A DNA stretch of 64,000 bases, from contig NC_056758.1 in the NCBI RefSeq assembly GCF_018687715.1, positions 372,001-436,000 of the forward strand. The letters are read 5' to 3'. The notes beneath the pieces were generated by a model. It saw nothing but the letters and a program-made list of their open reading frames with translations, was not told the DNA's origin and searched no databases. Of this stretch, positions 11,462 through 24,310 are shown in pieces. Position numbers and translations under genes: made by a program. This DNA comes from Carya illinoinensis. Taxonomy: Eukaryota; Streptophyta; Magnoliopsida; Fagales; Juglandaceae. Position 1 is the first letter of the stretch. Every line of letters starts with the position of its first letter.

Positions 11462-13903
11462 GCACACTCCACGTACACTTACCAACATGGAACAAAAACT
11501 GTCGTACTAAATTAATGTCTTAAAATGCTATCTTTGCAAGTAACTTTTAATATGTTTGAATTCTAACATTATAATTATGATAAAAATAAATAATAAGGTC
11601 TAAATCTCACAATAAATGTCGTACCCTCCATAACTCGACCACCATGGGTCCTAAGACACGGTTCCTACCAAGTAATTTTATTGAACCCCCAAATTTCAAT
11701 TTGGAGTCCATGTAGTTTTTATTATGTGAATATTTGCATGTAAAGTTTTTTTCAGTGTAAATTTTAATAATGTCAGTCAATTTGAATGTTGTAAATTTCT
11801 TGAATCTTTGCATGTTCTGTACCCTTGTTCAATTTCTATTTTCATAATGTTTGAGAATTTATAATGCGTGCTCTTTTTGTTGGCTCTGAGTTGAGTTGCA
11901 TGGTTTGGCTCTACTTTTAGTGATTGTTGAGTCCATGGATGTGTCGATGCAAAGGTATTATGTGCTTATAAAGTGTTAAAACTAAATTATTAAATTGCTA
12001 TGAATAAATTATTTAATTAAAAATGAATGAAGCATTTTATTATGTGGTAGATTATGGTATCTAAGTCAATTGATAAATTCTAATATTTTTACACTTAAAA
12101 ATATTTATAATACAGCTATCTCACATCAAAATTAATACTTCAATTTTACGCTTCTCATATATTACTTAAATGTTGCTTGAAAGTCTGATGTCATTGATGA
12201 AGGACTCGAGAGGAAATTAAAGAATTGACTTATGGGTTTGACTTCTGGGTTTGGGGGGAGTCCATCTAATGGAACCAAGAAATGGCCCGCACGGCAGCAG
12301 TGCATGGAGGGAAGCGGGACCCAAGGCACGATGGCATGTGGCCTCAAGCAAGGTGCAGGAGCACGCCTACGATGTGCTGGAACGAAGCACGTACGGACTG
12401 CAAGGCACGATCGCAGGGAGATGGCCCTGAAGGTGCAGACCACGGGCTACGATACAAGGAAAGGTCGCACGATAGGATAGGGATTCTTCATTCTTGTTTT
12501 GGTTTTATGCTTTGGCTCCGGGGGATTTTATTTTGGCTGGTCTTTCAGTAGTTGTAGTTTTTTTGGTTTTCTTTTGGGGGTCTTTTTGGTTTTGGTTTTC
12601 TGGGCTCATGCTTTTCATTTTTCAGGATTTTTTTTCATCTTTCAGTAGTCCTTCATATCATACATGTCATTTGGACATCTCATACAACTGGCACCCATGT
12701 TCTTGATGAATATCTAGTGATCTCATACTGCACTCAATTTGAGTAAAATTATGGTGTCAACTGATCTGATTCAAGTGAATTGGTTCTATCATTACTCTTG
12801 TGATTGAGTACTAGAACGACCCCATCAGCTTGACTGTGTTGGAAAGACCCACATATCTCATAGGCTACATTTTTTCAGTTTAGATGGGGACAGACCCAGT
12901 TCAAACATCCTTAACATCTTCATTCAGCTCAAACAGGGAGAGATCCAGTCAACATTATTGATCTGCAAATCCCACTCTAGTTTGACTCCGTGCAATCTTC
13001 ATTCAGTACTTTAGATAGTTATCAAAGCATAATGTTAAAAATTCCTCTTCTCAGACCCCTTTAGATAGTTTGAGCTTGAGTCATACAGGGCGGTTTTGGA
13101 TTGGGTTGTGGCAACTCACAATATATTGCTATGTAAAATACTACATGGGATTGCCACAGTATAAATCTTAGCTTTTCTTTAGAACCACATTTCTTATTCA
13201 TTTATGTATTCTAGAAACCCAACAACGATAGATGTCTTCAATGGCTTTCAATGCTTTTCTTCCATCTTAGATATATTCAATATTCTGTATATATAATACA
13301 TGACTTCATGTATATATATCAGCAAGATTGTTGATTCTCGATCTTGACGCATCAAGCTAATAATAAATCCATAGGCATTATGTACCTCTTTACCTTGTGG
13401 TTAACTTAATGAGTACGACAGAATTCAAATGCCCCAAAATGGGGAGCTTTATTTATGTGTTAAGTTTGCCTAGATTCCAGGTAAATATATAAATGGTACA
13501 CTTTTTCGTTCATTTAAAAGCCACAAGCTGGCCCCTGCAAGGCTAGCTAGCTAGCTAAACTTCTTTCGTTTCTCTGCAAGTGTACTAATCAGCTGGATTA
13601 TGGACTACTACGTTTTAATCCAACAATGATATATGGACAATATCAACCCTAATTCTAAGCTCTATCAGTAGTCTTTTTTAGGTTTTTGTTTGAACCTCAT
13701 AAAATCACCAAATGTATACACCGCATGTTGGGTCAGTGCAACTGCTATTTTAGTTACTAAAGACATACACACAGATAGTCTGAGAGGGAGTGTATATCAG
13801 TTCTCTCCGAAAACTAAAAAATTCAACCTTATGAACGGAACAATTGAATATGTCCATGCCAGAGTCCTTTTCCCTGATTTATTAGAACCTCACGAGTATC
13901 ACA
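11462..13903. other. intergenic stretch, no gene recognised
   Basis: AT-rich except for a GC-richer patch at about 12,270-12,480 with several GCACGA/GCACG repeats. In that patch frames are open on both strands (82-93 codons), which is expected from base composition and not evidence for a gene. A GCTAGCTAGCTAGC run lies near 13,545. A 74-codon frame just left of copia-1 (13,690-13,914) has no known motif. Confidence 0.35.
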
Positions 13904-14373
13904 TGAAAAACTAGAAAAACATGCTAGAAAGAAGAATCTTTATGGACAAACACAGATTTTGGAAATATAGAAATCGTACATGCAGAAGTCATTGTTAAAG
14001 AAATATAGACTAAATCTTCCTCTCCTTGCTCCTCCAAAATATTAGCTTTCAATGGGACAGGCCAATGGACGTACGGAGAGGAGAAGGGACCTAGCCTTAT
14101 ATATAGAAACCTTATGGAGTCCTTACATTAAAGACTTAAATTCCAATAGGTCTAGGAAAATTCCATAATAAGACCCTTAGGCTTCCAAGCCTACATACGT
14201 AATTTACCACATTTAAATAGGATATAATCATATATTACTAAGGTGCAATAAACCCCAAATGATCAATTCAACTTAATGTGTTTAACTAAAGTACTATTGT
14301 GAGCTATTTATATATAACCCGTTTTAATAAAACATGCCATCAAATGTAGCCCATATTTGAAATTATTTTAACA
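13904..14373 (-). repeat. copia-1 3' LTR
   Basis: TGAAAAACTAG at the left edge and TTTTAACA at the right edge. Contains TTATATATAG near 14,098. Partner of 20,396-20,874. Confidence 0.9.
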
Positions 14374-14388
14374 TTCTCTCACTTGGGC
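14374..14388 (-). other. copia-1 polypurine tract
   Basis: The plus strand reads TTCTCTCACTTGGGC. The minus strand therefore reads GCCCAAGTGAGAGAA directly before the 3' LTR (TGTTAAAA), the expected second-strand primer site. Confidence 0.75.
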
Positions 14389-14837
14389 AAACATTGATTG
14401 CTATAAAAAAAAAAAAAAATGTTTTGAAAATGACTCTCTAGTTAGACTACATAGGTGGCTACACAAAAATAGCTCAAATGATAGCACCTTAGAAAACACG
14501 TTCCGATCCAACAAGAATATCAATATTGAACATGGAAATCATTACACCACTTAAACGATATAAGACCACTCCATAACTACAAATGCTAATATCCTCATCG
14601 ACATGGATCCCATCTTTCAACCAATGTGGTAGTATGTAGTATAAACTTAGCACCAATGTGATCAAAAGCTGTGCTAATTCATATAAGTCCTCATAATGCT
14701 TTAAAATGAAGCCACATGTCTCTAAAAGAGACTCATCTTATGTCTTTATCCATAGTATCTCGAGACCTTAAAAATATCATAATAAAATACATAAGCCAAA
14801 TACATGCTCAAAACATAGTTTATGGATATGGGAGATA

Positions 14838-14860
14838 TATTATTATTATTATTATTATTA
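14838..14860. repeat. (ATT)n microsatellite
   Basis: About seven TTA/ATT units inside copia-1, between the end of pol and the 3' LTR. Confidence 0.9.
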
Positions 14861-14884
14861 AAAGAAACTGTACCCATATTAACA

Positions 14885-15350
14885 ACATGTATTTTAAAAA
14901 CTTTAGGAGCAAGTCCCTTGGTCAAAGGATCTGCAATTATCGCCTCTGTATTTATATGCTCTATCTGTGTCTATCCTTCTTTCACTTTGTCTCTAACCAC
15001 CAAATACTTGATGTCAATGTGCTTGGACCCACTAGAACTCTTATTATTCTTTGAAAAGAACACCGTTGTGCTATTATCACAATAAATAATAATTGGCCTC
15101 GAGATGGAATCAACAACTTTCAATCTAGAAATAAAATTCCTTAACCAAACAGCTTGGATAATAGCTCCATAACATGCTATAAATTCAGCTTGCATAGTAG
15201 AAGATGCCACTAGAGTTTGCTTAACAGTTTTCCAAGAAATAGCATCCCCAGCCAGCATAAAAACATAACTTGAGGTTGATTTCAAATCATCTTGACATCC
15301 AACAAAATCAGAATCTGAGTAGCCTACCACCTCAAGGTGATTTGAACTCT
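14885..15350 (-). pseudogene. copia-1 RNase H and pol C-terminus
   Basis: Minus-strand frame of about 119 codons from 15,330 begins VGYSDSDFVG (RNase H first acidic residues), continues with STSSYVFML, QAEFIACYGA and IYCDNSTTV, and ends near KHIDIKYLVVRDKV. These are the ordered copia RNase H motifs. After a short break the C-terminal ADPLTKGLAPKVF motif is readable at about 14,900-14,945. The domain degrades the RNA strand during reverse transcription. It is separated from RT by a frame break near 15,340-15,480. Confidence 0.85.
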
Positions 15351-15478
15351 AGAAAGTAAGCATATAACTTTTAGTCTTCTTCAAGTATCTCATAACTTTC
15401 TTAGCTGCTTTCCAATGCTCTTGCCCTGGATTCAACTAAAATCTACTAAGAACATTGACTGCATAGGCAATATCTAGT

Positions 15479-16456
15479 CTACTCCAAACTTGAGCATACA
15501 ACTCCCCACAAAACTAGCATATGGTATATTCTTGACAGATTTCCTTTCGATCTCATTTCTAGGACATTGAGTTTTGTCAAACTTATCTCCTTATATGATG
15601 GGTACATCACCGAGTGTACAGTTCTGCATTTCAAACCTTTGTAGTACATGTTGTATATAAGCTTTATGAGAAAGCCCAAACAAACCATGAGCTCTATCAC
15701 GATATATTTCAATGTCAAGCACAAAAGAAACTTCTCCAAGATCTTTCATCTCAAAATTAGCAGATAACATTTTCTTTGTTTTATGGAGTAATCCCAAGTC
15801 ACTACTAGCAAACAAAATATCATCAACATACAGAATAAGAAAAATAAAGTTTCTCCCACTAGTCTTATGATATATGCACTGGTCAACTGTATTTTCAACA
15901 AAACCGAGAGAAGTTACGACCTCATCAAACTTCAAATACCATTGTCAAGATGCTTGCTTCAAGCCATACAAGGATTTATTTAATTTACATACCCAGTTTT
16001 CTTTTTCCTTCACAATAAAACATTCAGGTTGTCTTATGTAAACCTTTTCATAAAGATCTTCATTTAAAAATGATGTCTTTACATCCATCTGATGAAGCTC
16101 CAAATCATAGTGTGCCACAAGTGCCATGATAATTCTAAAAGAATCCTTTGACGAAACTAGTGAAAAGGTTTCATTATAGTCAATGCCCTCTCGCTAAGTG
16201 AACCCTTCTGTAAATAATCTTGTCTTCTTTCGTTCAACATTCCTTTTTGAGTCTAATTTACTTTTGAAAATCTACTTGTTGTCAATAGCTTTAGCATTTG
16301 GAGGAAGTTCAACAAGTTCCCAGACTCTATTCTTTTCATAGAATTCATTTCATCTTCCATAGCACTTAACCATTTATCTAACTCAGGACACGTCAAGGCT
16401 TGCTTAAAAGTAACGGGATCAAATATATGCCCAATATTAAAGTTAGTTTCTAACAA
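15479..16456 (-). pseudogene. copia-1 reverse transcriptase
   Basis: Minus-strand pieces cover LHQMDVKTSFLNEDLYEKVY (about 16,090), LNKSLYGLKQAS (about 15,950) and the catalytic ILYVDDILFAS (about 15,810), followed by MKDLGEVSFVLDIEI. This is the copia RT order, and the YVDD catalytic residues are retained. A stop after KQAS and shifts near 16,130-16,260 and 15,590 break the frame. The upstream piece (16,253-16,456) is the connector before RT with PELDKWLSAMEDEM. Confidence 0.88.
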
Positions 16457-16609
16457 ATAGACAATGTGATCATTAAGCCATGCAGATCTTCTTTACCTTT
16501 TTTATCTTCTGACTTGTGGCTTAGAAACTGACTCAATCATTGTTGAAATATCTTCTTGTTGTCCAGGTTCTTCACTAACAATTTCAATTGGCTAAGAAAC
16601 AACTCTTTC

Positions 16610-17690
16610 CTATATAATAGAAACTAGAACAACAATCAGATTAGATTCAACAAAAGGTTCCTTCAATACAGAACTCCCACTATCACCAACATCGTTCTCC
16701 AAAAACTTAGCAGTAATGGAGTCAATAATTTTAGTGTCACGATTAGGATAATAGAACTTATATCCTTTTAATCTATCTAGGTACCTAATAAAATAACCAA
16801 GAGTAGATTTTGGGTCTAATTTCTTTTCAAGAGGATTACAAATTCTAACCTCAGCTGGACATCCCCAAACTCTGAAATGAGCCAAACTTGGCTTACAACC
16901 TGTCCATAATTCAAAAGGAGTTTTTGAAATAGATTTACTAGGAACCTTCTTTAAAATGTACATAGTAGCTTTCAAAGTTTCACCGGACAGATATTTTAGC
17001 AAATTTTTTCAGCTCATCATACTCCTAACTATATCCTTCAGAGTCTGATCTCGTCTTTCAAAAATACCATTCTGCTTAAGTGTCCCAGGCATAGTGTATT
17101 GAGGCACTATCCCACACCCTTGTAAAAATTTTACAAAATGGCCCATGTTTTGACTAGATTCATCATATTTTCCATAATATTCGCCAACACGGTCAGATCT
17201 TACAACTTTAAATACTTTTCCTGCATTGTTTCTCTACTTACATTTTAAATATCTTAAATTTCTCTAGAGGAAGAGATTTATCATTAATTAGATAAACATA
17301 TCCATAGCGTGAGAAATCATTAATAAAATTTATGAAATACTTATTTCCACATATCGTAGAAGATAAAGGTCCACTAATGTCAATATGTATTAAATCCAAA
17401 ATATCATCGCTCTTAGTAGAACCCTTCCTTGTAGATTTAGTCAATTTTCCTCTTATACAGTCTACACAGGTATTAAAATTTGAAAAATTTAGAGAGGGAA
17501 GTATCTCAACTTTTACCAATCTCTCCATTCTTTCCTTTGAAATGTGTCCTAACCGCTTGTGCCACAATATAGAAGATGATTCACAAATTAAAGACATTTT
17601 CTTTGCTATATTGGTAACACAAGAGACTTCACCAAAAGAAGTCAAAGACATTCTATACAAACCATCACATAAGAGACTATTTCTAGCCAA
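16610..17690 (-). pseudogene. copia-1 GAG-pre-integrase and integrase
   Basis: From 17,690 leftwards the minus strand shows WHKRLGHISKERMERL and CVDCIRGK (zinc-binding HHCC), then LIHIDISGPLS (first catalytic Asp) and INDFSRYGYVY. After a shift comes VVRSDRVGEYYGKY (second Asp), then QNGIFERRDQTL (Glu). The C-terminal part at 16,610-17,002 has KTPFELWTGCKPSLAHFRVW and the following core. The DDE set is readable but split over frames, with breaks near 17,230 and 17,000. Confidence 0.87.
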
Positions 17691-17773
17691 ACGACATTAA
17701 ACAATTCAACTTTTCAATTACCAAACTTAAAAGAAAAATCAAAATCATCAAGTTTTGATATAGAAATTAAATC

Positions 17774-18061
17774 TCATCTTATTGTCAGTAAAAAAACTGT
17801 GTTATCCAAAACAAGAGAAAAACCAGACTCTAAAAATAACTTTACTAATCCTATAAACTCGATCTTCACTTGAACTCCATTCCCAACACACAAGTTCACT
17901 TCATTCTCACTTAGCTTCTGTTTTCTTATGAAGCCCTGCAAAGAATTTGCAATATGAATACTTGCACCTGAGTCTATCCACCAAGAATTTAAATGTACAT
18001 CTACTACAGAAGACTCAAAGCAAAGGTACCTGCCGAGTTCTTCTTCTTCTTTTTTAGCCAA
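17774..18061 (-). pseudogene. copia-1 protease
   Basis: The motif WWIDSGASIHIAN contains the aspartic protease DSGA active site and is followed by a frame reaching VCVGNG-like and LVLDNTVF segments. Overlaps the gag C-terminus in another frame, so one frameshift has occurred between zinc knuckle and protease. Confidence 0.8.
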
Positions 18062-18900
18062 GCCTTCAACTTAAAACAATCATTTTGCCAATGAACATTC
18101 TTTTTACAAAACTTACATTGATCATTTTTCATTATAGTTTCATTAGGACCACCAGAAGTCTGACCACCAAACCTTTTATTGTGCTGATTACAGTGTGACT
18201 TATTACCTTTTTGGAACTCAGACTTATGATTATGAGAAGACCCCTTGTTCTGTTGTGGCTGAAAAGTCAATTGCACAATTTCAATAGTCTCACAAAGCAT
18301 CCTATACTCCTCTTGGGCACATACTACAATTAAATCATTTAAATTCCATTTATACCGCTGAGGATTATAAACAACCTTTAGCTGATTAAGCTGGTTAGGA
18401 AGGCTATTGAGAATATGATAAACCAAAAAAGGTTCTACAATGGAAATTTTAAGGGCTTCTAGCTTAGAGGATATATGTATCATTTTCATAATGTACTCCA
18501 TAACTCCACTTGAACCATCATATTTTATACTCATCAGTCTATCCATTAGGTCTCCAGTTCCAGCTCTATCAGATTCAACAAACTGTTGTCCTATGGCATC
18601 CAAAAAGTTTTTAGCATTGTCATTATCTAGAATAGCTCCCATAATGGAATCAGATATAGAACGTTTGATGATCTTTAAACAAAGTCTGTTAGCTCTTTCC
18701 CACTGTTGATACTTAACAACATATTCAACAGTGCTCCTTTAGTAGGTTTTGAAGGATGCTCTTTCAAGGCAAAATCCAAACCCAAAAGACCAAGTGCTAT
18801 TTCTACATCTTATTTCCATCTCACATAATTATTTCCAATTAAATTTTCAGTAGCAGATAATTGACTTGAAAGAGAGGAGGCACTCAAAACTGTGGAAACC
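18004..18900 (-). pseudogene. copia-1 gag
   Basis: The N-terminal part (about 18,780-18,890) reads SSQLSATENLIGNNYVRWK, a copia gag start, broken by a stop after VRWK. The body at 18,004-18,642 continues through a helical region to a CCHC knuckle CKFCKKNVHWQNDC (C-x2-C-x4-H-x4-C). Gag forms the virus-like particle and the knuckle binds RNA. No clear initiator Met; start uncertain. Confidence 0.8.
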
Positions 18901-20379
18901 TGAAATAATACATTTTATTTAATTATCATCCAAACATAATGCATGCAGTCAATGGATGATAACTGATCTATCTAATTAATATGGGCTATTAATTAGACAG
19001 ACTGTAATTAAGCTCGAAACCATATGAGCTTCATTACGGTAAGAGCCTTGGTGCATCATTGTAAAGTCACATTTAGGCTGACTAAACAACATGCTATAAG
19101 GTACTCTTAAAACATATCATGAAGCAAATTAATAAAATCACATCAGTTTTCAAAATACCATCACCTTTAGGCAGAAGGAAATTTCTAGACTAATGCAATC
19201 TCATTACCTACTTATCACCATTTTCTAAAATATCACACACAATAACACCTATAGGCAAGATATTATGTGCAATAAATTAGAAAACAAAAGCAAGCATCTT
19301 CTTCTTCCTTTTTTTTTATGAATAAATATAAATGAGTGTGCCACTTTTGTAGTTACCACCCACTAATATTTCAAAAGATTACTCTTAATGGGAAAATAAG
19401 CATAGTAATAATGCCCATGAAAATTCAATCACAAAATGATAATCATAACCATCAACTTGATACAATCAAAGTCAGAGCTCATATGTGATTGAGGGACAAA
19501 AACAATATGAATAGATCAAGCATATAAGACAACAGATATGTCTAAAATTAAATATGAAATTGAAAAGCATATATTTACAAAAGAATGCTTATAACAAGTT
19601 ACAAAATTAATATGCATCCACAAACATGCTTAGAGAGAGTACATATATGCATAGATCTTATAAAACATTGAATGTTCACCATAAAATTTATCACAATATT
19701 CAGTACAATGTAGCCCTTCAAAAAATGTATAAATAAGATTCAAAATTATAGAGCAGTGTCTTATGATAGTCCAAATATTTTCCAAAAAATATATAAAAAT
19801 TTAATAGGGCGAGTAAATAAAAACTTGAAAAATAAAGGAGCAAAAAACACTATTACTATAGCTACATGTGCCGCACGTGCCACTTGATACGCATGGGCAA
19901 TGTCCTAGCTAGAGGAGAATTCATCTTCAACCTCTCGCCGGGTCAAAAAATGGGTCACGGGTCTGCATACTGGGTCAATGGGTTTTTAAAAGGGTTTTAT
20001 CAATTTCTTGCAATTCTTGGGTCAAAAATTAAAATTTATTTAGGGGAAATAATATTGAGTACCCAAAAAACACATATATGAGGTTTTAAAACAATGGATA
20101 TTAATTTTAATGTAGATTTTTAGAAACCGCGTTAAAGAAAATAATATACTGAAATAAATGGCTTGTAATAAGACCTTGTTGACATTTTGCAATTCTTTGA
20201 CCGAATATGTGAGGTGGTTAAGAATTACTAGACATGAAAACCCAAGAAGATGCAAAATAGTATACATAGAATTTCTACAGTCGTAAAATACAAATCCGGG
20301 ACAAACAAAATAGAAATGACAACTTCCCAGAATCTAATATACGAAATAATTTATAGGAAAGATTCTAATCCTAGCATGG
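18901..20379 (-). other. copia-1 5' leader, non-coding
   Basis: About 1.5 kb between gag and the primer-binding site, AT-rich with many short frames and no motif. It is long for a copia leader and may include later insertions; I saw no clear ends. Confidence 0.5.
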
Positions 20380-20394
20380 TGGCTCTAATAACAA
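20380..20394 (-). other. copia-1 primer-binding site
   Basis: The minus strand reads TTGTTATTAGAGCCA right after the 5' LTR, an imperfect version of the tRNA-iMet primer complement (TGGTATCAGAGCC) used by most plant copia elements. Confidence 0.65.
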
Positions 20395-20395
20395 A

Positions 20396-20874
20396 TGAAA
20401 AACTAGAAAAACATGCTAGAAAGAAGAATCTTTATGGACAAACACAAATTTTGGAAATATAGAAATTGTACCTGCGGAAGTCATTGTTAAAGAAATATAG
20501 ACTAAATCTTCCTCTCATTTCTCCTCCAAAATATTAGCCTTCAATGGGGCAAGCCAATGGACGTACGGAGAGGATATGGGACCTAGCCTTATATATAGAA
20601 ACCTTATCGAATCCTCCCATTAAAGACTCAAATCCCAATGGGTCTAGAAAAATTTTAAAATAAGACCCTTAAGCTTCCAGGCCTACATACGTAATTTACC
20701 ACATTTAAATAGGATATAATCCTATATTACTAAGGTGCAATAAACTCCAAATGATCACTTCAACTTAATGGATTTAACCGAAGTACCATTATGAGCTATT
20801 TATATCTAACCCATTTTTATAAACATACAATCAAATGAAATCAAATGAAGCCCATATTTGAAATTATTTTAACA
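20396..20874 (-). repeat. copia-1 5' LTR
   Basis: Partner of 13,904-14,373. Same termini; contains TTATATATAG near 20,590. Confidence 0.9.
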
Positions 20875-21835
20875 TCACTAAGTATTGTTCTTGTTATGGG
20901 GGCATTGAGTAGAACCCGGCCCCCACAATCGGTTCTATTTATCCTTTGTAATAGACCTCTCCTACCATTTTTCATCTATTTGCTTCTTTTCCACATCTCC
21001 GTAGAGAGGAAGATTGTTGGATTTGATGTATTCTGAACTACTAATGACTATTGCAATTTTAGAGAAAATTATTCAGAAAGCCATACATGTTCCCCTTATC
21101 TATGCTTGTTTTTTATAACTAAAAGAAATTGCAAATTGAGGTAGATATTGTTGGGGAAGGAGATCAAATGCTTAGATTTTGTGTACAAAAGTTTTCAAGA
21201 TAGATAATTTATTGGTGAGTGTGCTAGCTGTCTCACCAGTGGAGTCTGGTCCAAGCCATAAAGGCTTCCTCTTTTCCAATCAAGACTCCGAAAGGCAAAT
21301 ACACTTCCTTTAGAATGACATTGCTACGTAGAAGCAAGTATTTCATCACAGATGTATATTCCAAAGCTTCTAACATTAAAATTAGTGTGATGGGAAAAAA
21401 TATATAAATTTAAGTAGTCCAACCAAAGCTTCCATTTCTAGTTTTTCCATTTCTTTTATGATATTTTGTGTTTTTTGAAAAATTGTCTACTAATTATGGA
21501 CAGGTACAATTTTATATAAAATGAGAATCACAATTTTTTTAACATGTGACAATGCTATACTTAAGACTGCAAGCCTTTTGGTAACATGTGAAATGAGTTT
21601 TTTTAGACAACAAGAACGAGTCAAATAATTTCTAGAAAAATCCTAATTTAATATTATTATATTTTCATCAATTTTTACTACTATGTTTACTATATAGAGA
21701 GAGAAGAATTTCAGAAGGTGATTGCCTATCTTGGTCGTCCATCATGAAAGAAACTTTAGTATACTAACTAGCTAGAAAAGACATATCTACATTTTGTATG
21801 CAAGGGTTCTGAGGAGAAAGAAAACGGAACTCAAC
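20875..21835. other. intergenic, no gene recognised
   Basis: AT-rich with only short frames on either strand. Nothing recognisable except the flanking elements. Confidence 0.4.
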
Positions 21836-22548
21836 TAGGTGTGTAACCGGTCTAGTTCGGTCCAGTTTTGGACAAAATTTAGGACCGAACCGGTATACAC
21901 CGGTTTTGAATTTTTAAAAATCGATTATGCACCAATTACCCTCATAAACCGGTACTCCAGTTTTACCTATTTCCGGTCCAATCCAGTCTGGTTTTATAGG
22001 TTTTAATGTAAAATATTATATATAATATATAATATATTACATTATAGTATATAATACTATAATGATAATATATTTTAGTATATTATAATATATATTATAA
22101 TTAAATTATAGACTATAATAATATATTATAATATGTAATATAATGATATATTATAGTATATTATAATATATAGTGATATAGTATTAGTATAACTATTAAT
22201 ATGCACTATATAATATTAGTATAACTATTAATACAATAAACAAAATGATATAAGATTTTAAATTTTAATATTATATTAATTAGTAATTTATTATATAATA
22301 CGAAACTATTTTATATATAGTTATATATTATATATAATATAAAAAATTAAAATATATATAAACCAGTTTGGCCCGGTTTGGTCCGGTTTTAGAAAAAGAA
22401 AAATTGGAACCGGACCGATTTTGACCGGTTTTAAGAAAAATAAAACCAGTATTGGACCAAACTAAACTCAAGACCAGACCAATCCCACCAGTTTGGTCTG
22501 GTCCGGTCCGGTTTTTCTGTTTTTCGATTTTTTTTTTTTGCACCCCTA
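21836..22548. mobile_element. hAT-type MITE, 713 bp
   Basis: Left end TAGGTGTGTAACCGG, right end GCACCCCTA (complement TAGGGGTGC). 8-bp flanks AACTCAAC (21,828-21,835) and AACTCAGC (22,549-22,556) match 7 of 8. Sub-terminal regions carry repeated CCGGT/ACCGG motifs in opposite orientation; the centre is almost pure AT. No coding capacity. Confidence 0.75.
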
Positions 22549-22566
22549 AACTCAGCCCCTTTGAAG

Positions 22567-22734
22567 CCCATGCTTTCTTCTTCTCCTTAATCTAGTACCA
22601 TCCTACAAATACACTTATGAAACCCCATGCTGGTTTCTATTTTCTTCTTCTCCTTAATCCAGTACCATCCTACAATTATACCTACGAAAACCCATGCTTG
22701 GTTTCTATTTTCTTCTTCTCCTTGGTCTGAAAAA
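22567..22734. repeat. short tandem repeat, about 60-68 bp unit
   Basis: CCCATGCT, then TTTCTTCTTCTCCTTAATC, AGTACCATCCTACAA and TATGAAAC/TACGAAAAC occurs twice fully, with a third partial copy ending in CTTGGTCTG. Confidence 0.75.
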
Positions 22735-24310
22735 CTTCTGAAACCCTAGCTAGTTTCTACACTAGAAAGAAAGCCCTTTTTGTCAAATTGTTGGAATCAC
22801 AACAGTTGCCTATAAACTTTGCGGCTTTAAGGCCCGTCCATGTTGCTATCATAAGTCTATTTAGGGACCTTTGCAGTGACCCAAACACAAAAAAGGGATA
22901 TTTTTTATGGACACGAGAGAAAGGGCTAGTTGTGAGAGAGAAACTTGACTAGTCAACACTAAAAACATGTGGTGTAGAAAAAATTAGATCAGTGAATAGA
23001 AATAAAATAAAAAGGAAGATAAGTAGAGATCCAAGTGCTAAACCGAGAGACATGGGACCAAACTTGCATTGAGTTTGGACTAGATTGAATAGGAAATGTG
23101 CTTAAATTTGACTTTTCAACATATTCTGAGTAGAAGAGAATAAATTCTTTTTTGAGACACGAGTTAACTTCTCTCCCTGATCTGTCCCATAATAAAGTAT
23201 AAGTAGCATACAATGTATATGTCTCTACATTGATGTCATCAAAGGTACTTGTGTTTTTGGTAGTGTTCATATTTATGGGCTTTGCTCCTTTGCCACTTCA
23301 TTTTCAAATTAGTCAATGTCACATACTTACAACCTACTAGAGCAAAGGACAAAAAAGAATTTAGGTCTTCATGTATTATGAGAAATTATTTTAGATATTT
23401 GAAGTATGCTTGTTTTATTTTCTACGGGATCCCATTTGTGGGTTGAGTTAGTACGTATCTCCATCCAAGTAATGCAAGCCCATTACATTTTCAATTTGAT
23501 GGAATCTGGCATATTTTGATACAAAGAAGCACGGAAAGTTTTTCCATTTCAATCCAAATGTCTTTAGGTCTCAAAAAAATTATTTCTCCAAAAAAAATTT
23601 CATCCAATTATTTGCCTAGTTTTCTGTGAAAAATGCAAAACACAAAAAAAAAAACAATTAAAAAGCCCTCACATCTTTCTGTAAAGGTGACTTTCATGTT
23701 TCACCTAATTTTGCTCTCAGAGTTCTACTAGTTTTCTTATCAGTTTTTCTATGCACATGCACACACAGATAATCACTTGATACACTTGTCAAACTTAGTG
23801 CTTGAATGTCCACCAGAGAATGATGCCTTTAAAAACATAATGCAAACAAATTTAACTCAGTACCAAATTACATAAGTTTATAGATTTCAACCATGGTCTT
23901 GACCCTTTCTGAGCAGGTCTTATTTGGTCTTGTTATTGGTTTTTGGGTGGCTCAATATATTTCATGTGCATTTGTTGTTTGCTTTTTCTTTAGGTGGATG
24001 GCTAACTTATTTCATTTCCTATTGTAGCATTACTAGTACTTACACTCATTATCATCTTCATCATCTCAACAGGTGTGACATCATCATATCTCATTATGAC
24101 CTTATGCTTTTCTATGTCAACTTGGACATTATTTATTCCTTACCTTATATATTCATGTCAATGAGTCTTAAAAATAAAGCTGTTTTATTATTTGCCTTAT
24201 CTTCTATATCATGTCAATGCATGTGGAATTCGGTTCACATTTCAAACATATCATTTGGTTTCAAAAGTTGTCCTTGTCCTTTAAGCATATATGAGCACCA
24301 TATGGATTAA
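22735..24310. other. intergenic, no gene recognised
   Basis: Contains a 128-codon frame at 23,924-24,310 rich in hydrophobic and aromatic residues from T-rich DNA, with no known motif. It ends just before the MYB/SANT frame and is probably accidental or 5' flank of that pseudogene. Confidence 0.35.

Larger units (their letters stand above)
13904..20874 (-). mobile_element. copia-1: complete but inactive Ty1/copia LTR retrotransposon
   Basis: Two LTRs of 470 and 479 bp (13,904-14,373 and 20,396-20,874) begin TGAAAAACTAG and end TTTTAACA. They differ at many positions (roughly 7-8% by eye), so the insertion is old. Flanks TCACA (left) and TCACT (right) fit a 5-bp target duplication with one change. 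On the minus strand the order is 5' LTR, primer-binding site, leader, gag, protease, integrase, reverse transcriptase, RNase H, purine tract, 3' LTR, which is copia order. Stops and frameshifts break the polyprotein in several places, so no functional product is expected. Confidence 0.92.

Noticed and set aside
12162..12551. Overlapping frames on both strands as genes
   Set aside because: Open on both strands because of GC content; no motif or gene context.
23924..24310. 128-codon frame as a membrane protein
   Set aside because: Hydrophobic residues come from T-rich DNA; no conserved motif, adjoining a pseudogene.
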